Shown: positions 10,301 through 20,039 of the stretch, one piece after another | Layout: each line of letters begins with the position of its first letter | How positions within the stretch are numbered: the stretch's first letter is position 1 | Assembly: GCF_023078275.1 (NCBI RefSeq) | Contig: NC_062975.1 | Location: forward strand, 22,722,641 to 22,786,640 | Length of the DNA: 64,000 nucleotides | Direction: 5' to 3' | Source: Leguminivora glycinivorella | Lineage: Eukaryota > Arthropoda > Insecta > Lepidoptera > Tortricidae | Made by a program: the position numbers and the translations under genes | Notes under the pieces: generated by a model | Databases searched by the model: none | The model's input: only the letters and a program-made list of their open reading frames with translations | What the model was told of the DNA's origin: nothing

Positions 10301-13300
10301 AATATTTTAATATGTGTTTTTTTTCTGTGACTGGGAAAGTGTGTGTATCTGTTTGTTTGTCCGTCTTTCACGGCAAAACGGAGCGACGAATTGACGTGAT
10401 TTTTTAAGTGGAGATAGTTGAAGGGATGGAGAGTGACATAGGCTACTTTTTGTCTCTTTCTAACGCGAGCGAAGCCGCGGGAAAAAGCTAGTACTTGTCA
10501 GTGGCGGCTGGTGAGAATTTCTGCTAGGCAACACCAAAGCAAAAATAAATCTACCTTAAGTAACTTAACATTAGGTACTTTACTAGTAATCAATTTTAGG
10601 CAAGCCGGTGGGAATCGGCTTGTATGGACCAGCCGCTGCTGGTACTTGTATAGTTTTATTGCTGGCTGTACAAATTGATTCCTATTGAATCATTATGATT
10701 TTGGTTTTTTTTTCGGCAGCTCTTGGAGCTAGGCTGGTGGTACTTCTTTGCCAAGTTCACTGAACTCCTCGACACTGTGTTCTTCGTGCTTCGGAAAAAG
10801 AACAAACAGGTAAATCGCTTGGCTATTTTCCATCAGCTTTATTTACGCATGTTTCTTTTCGAAATTGAATGTGCGAAGGTCAATCCCTCCTTGCTCCCAA
10901 ATATTTGCAGTATTATCATTTTTCTAGCGTTGTAGCATCACGCACCGCAACGGCTCTTGAAAGTCTGGGTTCCGCTTTGTGAACTAAACCCACCTGTCAA
11001 CTGACCTTCTCAAACGCAAACTAGGCCCTATTAGGATTTCCTCACGATGTTTCCCCTCACCGAAGAGCGAGCAAAAAAATCAAAAACCGGATATCAACTT
11101 TTGAGAAGAGTCTCTCTCTGTCTATACATTAACCCCCATTATATATAAACGTTCACTAAAGATATCAAGCCGATAAAGTTCGTTTTCCCCTCACTAGCTC
11201 GGAAACACGTGTTTTGTCCTTTAATACCAGCGGGTAAAAACGCATTTTATCCACTAGTGGATAAAGTAATTTGACCTTGAATATAGCCAAATGTTCTGCT
11301 TTAAAATTGATAAAAGTGGATTAATCTAGTGATAAAGATGTTTTACCACCTGTGGAACTACTGGAAGCAGTGATAAACGCATTTTTTGCGTTGTAGTTTC
11401 CTCGCTATAGTCAGGGGAAAAGTTTTGTGTTACACACGGGTGCAAATGTATTTTTCCCCTCACTAGCTCGGAAACACGTGTTTTGTCCTTTAATACCAGC
11501 GGGTAAAAACGCATTTTATCCACTAGTGGGTAAAGTGATTTGACCTTGAATAAAGTCAAATTAACTGCTTTAAAATTGATAAAAGTAGGTGAATCTAGTA
11601 ATAAAGATGATTTACCACCTGTGGAACTATTGGAAGCAGTGATAAACGCATTTTTTGCGTTGTAGTTTCCTCGCTATAGTGAGGGGAAAAGTTTTGTGTT
11701 ACACTCGGGTGCAAATGTATTTTACTTCTCGTGTGTTAAAAAACTCGCAAGTTCAGGATTCTATTCTCGAACCACTCGCTTCGCTCGTGGTTCAACTATA
11801 GAATCCTTTCACTTGCTCGTTTTTCAATTCCACACTCGGCGTTAAAATACAACTTTGCCCCCTTGTATAACAAATAACTATTGTCCCTTTCCGACGTATT
11901 TATCTGATAGAAAGGGACAAACGAACTTTATCGACTTGATAACTTTAGTGAACTGGTAACAGTGTAAATGAAAGCTTAAGGACATCTATTTTTCAGGTGA
12001 CGTTTCTCCACGTGTACCACCACGGCATCATGGCTCTTTACTCCTGGAGCTACCTCAAGTTCGCCGCAGGCGGCCAAGGGACCATCCTCGCCCTCCTGAA
12101 CTCTGCCGTCCATGTCGTCATGTACTCTTACTACCTTCTCTCTGGCCTGGGACCTCAGTTCCAGAAGTATCTGTGGTGGAAGAAGTACGTCACCACACTG
12201 CAGTTGGTAAGATTCAATTTGATTATAAATCTTGTGCTCACCCTTGCTCTTCTGAACTGTGCCGTCCATGTTGTCGTGTATTCATACTACCTTCTCTCTG
12301 ACCTGGGACTTCAGTTCCAGAAGTATCTGTGGTGGAATAAGTACGTCACCACCCTGCCTTTGGTAAGATTTAATTTGATTATAAATCTTGTGCTCACCCT
12401 TGCTCTTCTGAACTGTGCCGTCCATGTTGTCGTGTATTCATACTACCTTCTCTCTGACCTGGGACTTCAGTTCCAGAAGTATCTGTGGTGGAAGAAGTAC
12501 GTGACCACACTGCAGTTGGTAAGATTCAATTTGATTCTAAATCTTGTGCTCACCCTTACTCTTCTGAACTGTGCCGTCCATGTTGTCGTGTATTCATACT
12601 ACCTTCTCTCTGACCTGGGACTTCGGTCCCAGAAGTATTTGTGATGGAAGAAGTACGTCACCACACTGCAGTTGGTAAGATTCAATTTGTTTCTAAATCT
12701 TGTGTTCCCCCTTGCCCTTCTGAACTGTGCCGTCCATGTTGTCGTGTATTCATACTACCTTCTCTCTGACCTGGGACTTCGGTCCCAGAAGTATTTGTGG
12801 TGGAAGAAGTACGTTACTACACTGCAACTGGTAAGATTCAATTTGATTCTAAATCTTGGACTCGTCCTTGATTTTCTGAACTTTCGTCATTACGTCGTCA
12901 TGTCCTCTTGTTATCCTCTGGCTGACCTGGGCCCTCAGTTCCAGAAGTTTGTACAAATCTGTATGTGAGCAGTTCCCGGCAACTTTGTACAAAGCCACGT
13001 CAGCATTGGTAACAAAATAGGAATTAATAAAAACAAATTTAACTTTTTCCTTAATTTTTGTACAAACTTTTCGAGAACTGCTGATGTTTGCTCCCATGGG
13101 AAACGTACGTCGTCGACGGAACATTTTAGAATCGGGGACATTTGTCAGTTAGTTATCTTTTCACTTGATATTGAACCCATTTTTATATATTTTTTGTCAC
13201 CGTAATTATTAGAACTGTTGTGCCCAAGCGAGGGTCGTCCTAATGATCATTACTTTAGATGCAAAATTAAGGGTTTTCTGATATTTTGTTTGTTTTGTTA

Positions 13301-13723
13301 CAGGTGCAATTCTTGATTATGCTCGCTTACTGCATATGGACTCACTTCTCCCCAAGATGTCAGTTCGCAGTCGGCTTCACATACTTTATATCGGCTAACG
13401 TGACCATTTTCCTCTGTCTCTTTCTTAATTTCTATTCCAAAAGCTACAAGAAGAAGAAAAGTGGAGAAAAAGAGGTACAGAATGAATTTGAGAAACAAAG
13501 AAACGGGACCAAACAAAATGGCGTTGAAGCGAATGGAATCGCAACGGGAAAGAACAACGGGGTGTGCACAAATGATTGTACAGATCTTTCCAATGTAGAA
13601 GAGGTCCCATGCGCAGTTGACAAAGCTTGTGGAGACTACATCAAGAAAGGGAAAGTGTTCCTCACTAGACGCACAGCCAAAGCGTGCGGAGAACTAGATT
13701 ACGAAAGCATAATAAAGAAATGA
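7311..13723 (+). CDS. ELOVL-A: very-long-chain fatty acid elongase (six exons)
   Basis: Coding exons joined by phase: 7311-7365, 9151-9338, 10035-10112, 10720-10809, 11997-12206, 13304-13723; 346 residues. The first exon starts at acceptor 7296, with a 14-nt leader before the ATG. The product is a multi-pass ER 3-ketoacyl-CoA synthase, which condenses malonyl-CoA with long-chain acyl-CoA. Motifs seen: KFTELLDT (119-126), HVYHH (142-146), NSAVHVVMYSYY (172-183) and TTLQLVQ (203-209, across the last junction), so the catalytic set is intact. A charged, Lys-rich C-terminal tail of about 90 residues follows the last membrane segment. It ends SIIKK, which is not a canonical KKxx retrieval signal. 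All introns have GT/AG ends. After exon 5 lies a five-unit repeat of the exon end and donor (see 12081-12957), which could yield longer in-frame isoforms. Substrate choice cannot be read from sequence. It is the first of three tandem paralogs; A has an intron just before the HxxHH exon that B and C lack. Confidence 0.93.
7432..7720 (-). mobile_element. Degenerate LINE 3' end in intron 1 of ELOVL-A
   Basis: A TTTCATTTCATTTATTT tail at 7434 marks the 3' end of a - strand retroelement. Reading the - strand gives a decayed ORF2 end (VYNALP, then IKFLAPTTFFNRLKKYLI) with stops. The 8.0-8.5 kb stretch to its right holds no recognisable exon. Confidence 0.6.
8538..8791. mobile_element. 254-bp hairpin MITE
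   Basis: Long inverted arms of over 100 bp start GGCACTGGTCCCACCG on the left and end CGGTGGGACCAGTGCC on the right. A central part contains two short copies of ACATCGCCGTG. It lies in intron 1 of ELOVL-A. Confidence 0.8.
9040..9117 (+). repeat. LINE 3'-end fragment (CTTTGCC...CATTTATAA family)
   Basis: A short stretch around TAGGCCACGTCTTTGCC...TTTATAATTT recurs at 17590-17672 (+) and in reverse at 47757-47806, always ending near CATTTATA. This is most likely the 3' UTR end of one retrotransposon family. It ends about 30 bp before acceptor 9150 of ELOVL-A exon 2. Confidence 0.6.
9420..9660 (+). mobile_element. Retroelement 3' UTR with TATTTCTA tail (intron 2 of ELOVL-A)
   Basis: A block with GGTATGGCCCTGACCGAAG and AATAAAAATATTTC ends in a short TTTCTA repeat at 9640-9665, as at the end of a 5'-truncated LINE. 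A similarly built 3' end lies at 41882-42110. Confidence 0.55.
9715..9912. repeat. Interspersed repeat with ACTTGGGGTCGGCGCAGC block
   Basis: A pyrimidine-rich segment carries the block at 9749-9770. It looks like a repeat common in moth DNA, but no second copy is in this window. No exon features. Confidence 0.4.
10331..10490 (+). repeat. SINE-like repeat, AAAGCTAGT-ended family
   Basis: The block runs from GGGAAAGTGTGTGT through GTCTTTCACGGCAAAACGG to GCGAAGCCGCGGG...AGCTAGTA. Copies: 39110-39335 (+) and 25564-25735 (-). Shared limits and lack of inverted ends suggest a retroposed or Helitron-like family. Confidence 0.65.
10499..10641. mobile_element. 143-bp hAT-like MITE
   Basis: Ends CAGTGGCGGCTGGT and ACCAGCCGCTGCTG are inverted, with a perfect 8-bp target duplication GTACTTGT at 10491-10498 and 10642-10649. 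An 8-bp duplication with CAG ends is the hAT signature. It sits 78 bp upstream of exon 4 of ELOVL-A. Confidence 0.88.
11183..11876 (+). repeat. 430-bp interspersed repeat, with a partial extra copy in tandem
   Basis: The family starts TTTTCCCCTCACTAGCTCGG and ends CCCCCTTGTATAACAAATAACT. Here a partial unit (11183-11448) is followed by a full one (11449-11876). Other full copies: 20692-21117 (-) and 39888-40318 (+). More diverged relatives are near 23690-23850, 40380-40560, 43700-44080, 47490-47640, 47950-48110, 58070-58370 and 59623-59670. Internally it has palindromic ACTCGCTTCGCTCG blocks. No coding capacity. Confidence 0.75.
12081..12957 (+). repeat. 156-bp tandem array duplicating the end of ELOVL-A exon 5 and its splice donor
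   Basis: The donor-proximal sequence GTAAGATT recurs at 12207, 12363, 12519, 12675 and 12831, exactly 156 bp apart. Each unit contains about 33 bp of intron start, then a copy of the last ~123 bp of exon 5, up to ...CTGCAGTTG and the next GTAAGATT. Since 156 is 52 codons, the frame continues. It is open from exon 5 through the first two extra units and ends at TGA 12642-12644 in the third (a TGG to TGA change). Repeat units differ from true exon 5 at about 15 of 123 bases but are nearly identical to each other. The last unit (12831-12957) is decayed. The only acceptor is at 13303. Confidence 0.93.
12967..13105. mobile_element. MITE with GAGCAGTTC...GAACTGCT ends (last intron of ELOVL-A)
   Basis: Inverted ends GAGCAGTTCCCGG and CGAGAACTGCT enclose GTCAGCATTGGTAACAAAAT. 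A related copy at 61411-62115 is split by another MITE. Confidence 0.65.
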
Positions 13724-14580
13724 TTCTTATGGTTGAACAATATGGTTAGTTCCGGGTTTTTTGAGACTGAATTTTGTGATGGCGACGATAAACGAAATAA
13801 TTTAGGAGCGATTGATAAGTAAATAGGAAAAATTGTTTTACTATTAAGGACGTATGAAATAGAGCTTAAAATTGACTTTATTTTTAATTAAGACAGTGTC
13901 AATTCTGTCACTGATATGTTGATTGTGCTAATAAATTTTATTGACGAAAAGATGTTTCGGCATATCGTAGTTAAAGTGCAGAACATTTTTATGCTGTTGA
14001 ACTATTGAACGTACCAGTGAGACGATACGCTTTAAGATGTAAATTATATTAATATTAAAATGCCAACCGCACAATTTTAAATAATGTAGATGCTAAGAAT
14101 TTTATTATTGAAACTATCGCCTTACGCTGATATTGTTTAGCGAATAGTATTTCAGGTTAACATTGCAAATTAACTGTAGAAGAAAACAAATGTTTCTGTG
14201 TCCGAACTAAATTAGTTTAAAATGTATATGAATTGCGAGCAGAATAAGCGCTTTATTTTATAATTAAATAGCACTGTATGAAAAAATGTTCTATTTTATC
14301 TGTTTTGTAACTTGTCAAAACGTGACTGGACAAAAACTACAGTTTGAAAAATTATGAACGGTAAATTTCAAACACTAACTTAACTAGTAATAAAAGTGAC
14401 TCGCACAGTCAAAGTGAACTAAAAAAATAGATTAAACTATGCGGTTCACTGGATCTAGTAGATCGGTTAGCGCAATACTGTACTTAAGATAGGTTAGTTA
14501 TTATGAACAAGATTTAATTTATATAAGAAATTTGCCACTGTGGCGTGTACTTTTTAGTTTTTTGCCAAAATAAATGATCT
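13724..14580 (+). other. ELOVL-A 3' UTR region with two polyadenylation signals
   Basis: AT-rich non-coding sequence follows the stop codon. AATAAA occurs at 13930-13935 and at 14569-14574; the second is followed by a GT-rich stretch (TTGTTTATTTGTGATGTGC) as expected of a cleavage region. Which one is used is unknown. Confidence 0.55.
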
Positions 14581-14809
14581 GTAAAAAATTATCTTGTTTA
14601 TTTGTGATGTGCAAACATTCAGTGTGTATATGTTTTCTCAAGTTTTTTATATAATACATGATTAAGTTACATTTAAAAATTTAGATTTCTTTTATTAATT
14701 CCACTTAAATCGTAAGTATTTTCGATTTGAATTTATATAAGTGGTGACGTAACTAAAAACCCGAGATTTTGAGTAACATATTTTGTGTAAAACTTTAAAT
14801 ATAAAATGC

Positions 14810-15330
14810 CTATAAGCAAAATGGGTCAATCCGCGGCAAGAGTAACGTAAGTCACGATTTTATGGCATGTTACATTTATTCACGATACAAGTTCAAGTTA
14901 TAATCTATCTCTAAATAAGTGTTAGTATATATGTCAGTAAGATAGATAAAGCCGTTATATAATACCCTATAACATAGTTCGATTAATTGCTAATAGGAAG
15001 TAACTATAATGTTACTAGTTTGGTGATATATTTTATGACTGGATTCAGTTTAGTGAAATGATTGTAGGCGAGTGCGGCTGTATATAGTTATAACCCTAGG
15101 GATATAATTAGCAATTAATCGCTCTCCTATGTTACGACATATAATTATATCCCTAGGGTTATAACTATATAACGGCTTTATCTATCTTACTGCGACATAT
15201 ACATAGATCATTTGGAGCTACAGCTATTATTGCAAATTATTTGAACTACAGTTCAAATAAACTCTATGAAGTCGTGACTCACGTTACTTTTACGTGGATT
15301 CACCCAAATGGAACTCCAAATCTTCACTAA
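14810..15330. mobile_element. Large imperfect inverted-repeat element
   Basis: The left arm has GGTCAATCCGCGG...AGTAACGT and TAAGATAGATAAAGCCG; the right arm carries the reverse complements (CGGCTTTATCTATCTTA at 15173 and ACGTTACTTTTACGTGG at 15281). A second nested palindrome (TATAACCCTAGGGATATAAT, 15088 and 15146) sits at the centre. Probably a fold-back DNA element. Confidence 0.7.
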
Positions 15331-15756
15331 AAGATCAAATTCGAGATAGTATAAAAGACGGTCAAATTACTTTATTGTTGCATACAGATCTGTCGCCACC
15401 ATCTTAATTTGTCCATTTTTCAAGTGTTGTTATTTTATAGATTGTTTAATTACCTGGAATGTATGACAAAAATGCGATAAATCACAATTCAAATAATAAT
15501 TCGACAATTCCTCGGCAAGCTATGATAGATTTTTAGTATTTCGACCGGCCATCCGTTGTTTTTTTTCTTTATCCCACATTTTATCACTTTTGTCCTACTA
15601 AAAAGCGCACCGTCCGATAATCATTAATATTTTAATAACATTAAAAATGTCAGTTTAACGAGCTTTGCCTATGTATCTGTAAATAACTATTGTCACATTG
15701 CCATAATTTCCATATTTATTTCGTAAAAAAAAGTATATTTTCTTTTAAATTTTTTT

Positions 15757-16911
15757 ATGGAAGCTTCAAAGATCACGGTTCTGGTGCTTATTGACTTCTC
15801 AAATGCCTTTAATGTGGTTGACCATGACTTGCTCCTTGCTACTCTGGCACACTTCCAGGTTTCGGCTGATGCAACAAAGTGGTTTTCCTCCTATTTGTCG
15901 GATCGCGTCCAGGCGGTGCGTGCTAGCTACTCACTGTCTGATTGGTGTGAAGTCAGCACCGGAGTTCCTCAAGGTGGTATTCTGTCGCCTTTGTTATTTT
16001 CAGTTTTCATTAATTTGATCACCTCAAATATTCGTAGCTCTTATCATCTGTATGCTGACGACCTCCAGCTGTATGCTCAAGTTGATGTGGATGACATTAA
16101 CACTGCTATTTCACTGCTAAACGCTGATCTAGAGCACATTGCTGAATGGTCTGACTGTTTCGGAATTCGTGTGAATCCAGCTAAGTGTCAAGCTGCAATT
16201 CTGGGCAGTCAGCGTCAGATCTCTAAGCTCAATACAGTTGCCATCCCACCGATCCTGTTTGATGAGTCTGTCATACCCATTTACACTAAGGTCAAGAACT
16301 TGGGATTAATGTTTGACTCTACACTTTCCTGGAGTGCCCAGCTTGCTGACGTTAGTCGCAAGGTCACTGGCACTCTAAGAACACTGTACAAATTTAAAAA
16401 TTTTCTCCCAGTGAGCACAAAAAAGATGTTGGTACAGACGTTGATTTTGCCAATAATCGATTATGGTGATGTGTGTACGACGAATGCCACCCAAGAGTCC
16501 CTCAATAAACTGGAACGGCTCCTCAACAACGGTATAAGATTCATTTTTGGCCTTCGTAAATACAATCGCATTTCCTTTTACCGTCGACAGCTCAATTGGC
16601 TCTCCATTCGCCGTCGTAGGACCCTTCGGATACTCAGCACACTATTCTCCATCCTGTTTGAGCCTTCTGCCCCTATATATCTCAAAAATAGATTTCTTTT
16701 TGACACCCCTCGGCCAGGCGGTGAGCTGCGTACATCTCGTATTCTTAAGCTCTCTATCCCTGCTCACCGCACTGGGTTTATGACTAACTCTTTTGCTGTC
16801 CAGGCGAGCCGTCTCTGGAATTCGCTCCCTCTCAGTATTAGACAAGCCCCAAGCAAGTTAGCTTTCAAGCGGGTACTACATCAGTATCTGCTGAAACAAG
16901 AGTTCGAGTAG
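15757..16911 (+). pseudogene. LINE ORF2 fragment, reverse transcriptase (family B)
   Basis: 384 open codons start in RT block 2 (LVLIDFSNAFNVVDHDLLL), then GVPQGGILSPLLFSVFI and the catalytic YADD at residues 99-102. The C-terminal end reads RLWNSLPLSIRQA...FKRVLHQYL as in Jockey/CR1/L2-like elements. The endonuclease domain and RT start are missing by 5' truncation. The frame is intact to its stop, so the copy is young. It is a dead-on-arrival copy, with no role in the neighbouring elongases inferred. Confidence 0.87.
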
Positions 16912-16918
16912 AATCCAT

Positions 16919-16931
16919 CAATATATATATG

Positions 16932-16992
<61 letters not shown>

Positions 16993-17015
16993 GTATATGT
17001 ATATATTTGCGAATA
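16919..17015. repeat. TA/TATG microsatellite
   Basis: About 95 bp of alternating AT with TATG variants, directly after the LINE B stop. Confidence 0.9.
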
Positions 17016-17280
17016 TATATCAATTATAAGTAAGTATATTTATTTTTGTTTGCATATATTTATATTTATGTATTATATAAGTATTTTTATGAAGTTAATC
17101 AGTTGTTTTCGATAATTGTCATTGTCATTTTTCTTTCTCCTTGCACCATTTTTACATATCTCTGTTTGGCCCGATGGTTGACTGGTAGAGAATGCCATTA
17201 GGCATTAAGTTCGCCATTTGTACATTTTTGTTTTATTTGTGCAATAAAGTTTAAATAAATAAAAAAAATAAATAAAGCCA

Positions 17281-17434
17281 GGTGCCCTAGCTGAATGGTA
17301 TTTCTGCGACGCGGAACGAAAACAAATCGCCGCGGAAGGTGCTCTGGCTCTGTCGCGCCAATACGCACGAGCGATAGAGACGAGCGAGAGCGTTTCGTTT
17401 TGTGAGCGTTTGTGCCATTCGGCTACGCACCCTG
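17281..17434. mobile_element. MITE with GTAGCCGAATG ends
   Basis: Ends TAGCTGAATGGTATTTCTGCG and CCATTCGGCTACG are inverted. The interior has GACTCTGTCGCG-like and CGATAGAGA blocks. Copies: 32107-32259 and 51545-51987 (the last split by a LINE fragment). Confidence 0.7.
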
Positions 17435-17444
17435 ACCAGAAAAA

Positions 17445-17735
17445 GTAACTATATTGTCAAGAGGGCGCTGTATTCTGAATTCTGATGTACCTTCGATGTA
17501 CCGTACCTATTCAGTGACAGTTCAGTTTAGTAACTATGAAGGTAATACCTATGTCGAATGAAACCTTCAAATCAAGAGTGAACAGGCATCTTCTGGGCGA
17601 GCTCACTCCATCGTAGGCCACGTCTTTGCCTTTGGCTAGTCTGTGGCCAAGGGTAAGCCCATTTATAATTTAAAAAAAAACCGCAACATGGCGCGTCGCG
17701 TACGCGTACTCATATATTTCTGGTGAGGCTTTACT
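17445..17735 (+). repeat. Interspersed repeat (GTCAAGAGGGCGCTG...AACATGGCGCG), interrupted
   Basis: Matches 30605-30735 at both ends, but here a LINE 3' fragment (17560-17672) separates the halves. No inverted ends seen. Confidence 0.6.
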
Positions 17736-18020
17736 ATCAAGTCCTTATTAGGAAGTTTACCATAATATTATTATAAAATATAATGTTATGCATATTTAAT
17801 ACATGTTTAAAATTAATTTATGTGTAGTTAATGAATCACTCGGTTTCATGTGGCCTTTTTTTATTACTTAAGTTGTTTATTATAGTACAAAATAATAATT
17901 AATATACAATAAGATGAAATAAAATGTTAATAAATGATGAGTGTTTAATTGCTCATTTATTAACCGACACCGAACAAAATGTAATCCTATCCTATCCACC
18001 GCCCCCAAGATATAGGAAAT
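17736..18020. other. AT-rich spacer, nothing recognised
   Basis: Low-complexity AT-rich sequence with no exon or repeat structure that I can support. Confidence 0.4.
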
Positions 18021-18021
18021 A

Positions 18022-18498
18022 ATAGTACATTACGATACAAGTGCGGAAAAAAGGAAGTCCGAAACGAGTGGTGATAAATTATAACCACAAAATTAAAAAT
18101 TTAAAAAAAACTTCGACCGCGACATAGTGGGCCGATTTTCATGAAAGATGGCTAAGAACACTCCCGACTAACTCAGCTTTCAGACAAAAAAAACTAAATC
18201 AAAATCGGTTCATCCGTTCGGGAGCTACGATGCCACAGACAGACACACACACAGACAGACAGACAAACAGACAGACATACAGACAGACACGTCAAACTTA
18301 TAACACCCCTTCGTGTTTGCGTCGGGGGTTAAAAACACGACCGTAGGGAGGTGAGAGAGGGTAATTGACACGAGTTACGAATTTCCTTTTCGCACGTGTA
18401 TTGTACGACATTTTTCAGTAGGTACAGATGGCCCTCCGAAGTTTCTACCTGACAAGATATGAACCACTTCTCGCACTAGTGCGTAAAAAGAGCACTCG
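18022..18498 (+). repeat. TAGTACATTACGATAC repeat split by a CAGA-type element
   Basis: The host family starts ATAGTACATTACGATACAAG and ends with CTCGCACTAGTGCGTAAAAA. Uninterrupted and interrupted relatives are at 34396-34621 and 34622-35413. Here 18083-18330 is an inserted CAGA-microsatellite element. Confidence 0.75.
18083..18330 (+). repeat. CAGA-microsatellite interspersed element, copy 1
   Basis: The core order is ACCGCGACATAGTGGGCCGA, CTAAGAACACTCCCGACTAA, CGGTTCATCCGTTCGGGAGC, a CAGA-rich microsatellite, then CACGTCAAACTTATAACACC and GTCGGGGGTTAAAAA. Other copies: 19763-20032, 37298-37560, 45930-46162 and a cut copy at 63891-64000. The microsatellite always sits at the same internal place, so it travels with the element. 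Confidence 0.8.
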
Positions 18499-18889
18499 TA
18501 TCGATTTACATAATTATTTATTTATTAGTAAAACATGTTTACATGACATTACAGTAAAACCAATGCGTCACGAAACTTAGATAACAATAATTTTTAAGAA
18601 AAAAAAACCGTCGCCTTTCGGGTTCTGGTGAAAGCTACTTGCGAATGTTGGATTATGTAGAAATGTGTAAGTATTTTTTAAAACTGCTTTTAATGCTTTA
18701 ATTATTAGATGGCAACACAAATGAATATACGTATAACGTTAAGGTTTGAGGAGTTTCCTCAATTCCTCATGAATCCGATTATATTATAAGAAATCGAAGC
18801 TTGACAAACTTTGACTTGAAAACTCAATATGCTTAACAAACATAACTAAATAAATGTCACTGTTCTGAACTTAAATGCATGCTTTTCTT

Positions 18890-19500
18890 ACAAAAATACC
18901 AAAGTCACTATGAGTGTGCCGTTCAGATTTGAGGAGTTCGGTTCTGACTATCAGCAGTTCCACTGCACCAAATGTCACTGTTCTGGACGTAAGTGCATGC
19001 TGTTCTTATAAAAATACCAAAGTCACTATAAGCGTGCCGTTCAGATTTGAGGAGTTCGGTTCTGACCATCATCAGCAGTTCCACTGTACCAAATGTCACT
19101 GTTCTAGACGTAAGCGCATGCTCTTCTTATAAAAATGGCAAAGTCACTATAAGCGTGCCGTTCAGATTTGAGGAGTTTGGTTCTGGCCATCATCAGCAGT
19201 TCCACTGCACCAAATGTCACTGTTCTGGACGAAAGTGCATGCTGTTCTTATAAAAATACCAAAGTCACTATAAGCGTGCCGTTCAGATTTGAGGAGTTCG
19301 GTTCTGACCATCATCAGCAATTCCACTGCACCAAATGTCACTGTTCTGGACGAAAGTGAATGCTGTTCTTATAAAAATACCAAAGTCACTATAAGCGTGC
19401 CGTTCAGATTTGAAGAGTTCCGTTCTGGTCATCATCAGCAGTTCCACTGCACCAAATGTCACTGTTCCGTACCTAAATGCATGCTGTTCCTTTAAAAACA
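18890..19500 (+). repeat. 121-bp tandem repeat array
   Basis: About five units of 121 bp, each with GTGCCGTTCAGATTTGAGGA and CCACTGCACCAAATGTCACT; the first unit is 3 bp shorter in one place. Repeat starts are spaced 121 bp (for example 19047, 19168, 19289). The frame shifts from unit to unit, so it is not coding. It belongs to a larger repeat that ends with AAATCGGTCCAGTAACGACG near 19630 and GAGGCGACGGTTAAAAA near 19755. Confidence 0.9.
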
Positions 19501-19670
19501 CAAAAATCACCATATGTATGCCTTTCAGATTCGAGGAGTTCCCTCGATTTCTCCAGGATCCCATCATCAGAACTGGGTTCTGAGAAAAATGGGACCAATC
19601 TGTATGCATTCAATCAAAGAAAAAAATTTCAAAATCGGTCCAGTAACGACGGAGATATCGAGGAACAAAC

Positions 19671-19673
<3 letters not shown>

Positions 19674-19711
<38 letters not shown>
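19674..19711. repeat. Poly-A tract
   Basis: A run of about 37 A inside the repeat that follows the 121-bp array. Confidence 0.9.
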
Positions 19712-19713
<2 letters not shown>

Positions 19714-19762
19714 ATACAGACGACTTGATAACCGTCCTTCTTGAGAGATATGAGGCGACGGT

Positions 19763-19928
19763 TAAAAAAATTAAAATTTTGAAAAAACCCCCGACCGCGA
19801 CATAGTGGGCCGATTTTCATGAAACATGGCTAAGAACACTCCCGACTAACTCAGCTTTCAAACAAAAAAAACTAAATCGAAATCGGTTCACCCGTTCGGG
19901 AGCTACGGTGCCACAGACAGACACACAC

Positions 19929-19974
<46 letters not shown>

Positions 19975-20032
19975 TGACAGACAGACAGACACGTCAAACT
20001 TATAACACCCCGTCGTTTTTGCGTCGGGGGTT
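19763..20032 (+). repeat. CAGA-microsatellite interspersed element, copy 2
   Basis: Same layout as copy 1, with a longer CAGA run at 19917-19990. It abuts the preceding repeat at GGTTAAAAAAATT. Confidence 0.8.
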
Positions 20033-20039
20033 AAAAAGA

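Larger units (their letters stand above)
15757..17270 (+). mobile_element. 5'-truncated LINE (family B)
   Basis: ORF2 fragment followed by a TA-rich microsatellite and a 3' UTR ending GTGCAATAAAGTTTAAATAAATAA at about 17270. The same 3' UTR lies in reverse at 49510-49640. Upstream 15340-15750 is AT-rich with nothing recognised. Confidence 0.82.

Noticed and set aside
11997..12644. A single 215-codon elongase exon
   Set aside because: The long frame is exon 5 plus open intron repeats. The in-phase donor at 12207 and the acceptor at 13303 give a normal elongase, and the repeated part is an array. Read-through isoforms are kept only as a finding.
16642..16845. Antisense ORF within LINE B
   Set aside because: Shadow of the reverse transcriptase frame.
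18914..19495. Series of short ORFs with RFEEFGSDHHQQFHCTKCHC, resembling a Cys/His zinc-binding repeat
   Set aside because: The repeat period is 121 bp, not a multiple of three, and each frame stops within about one unit; it is non-coding tandem repeat.
19674..20000. CRISPR-like spaced repeats
   Set aside because: The repeats are homopolymer and CAGA microsatellite with no unique spacers, in a eukaryotic setting.
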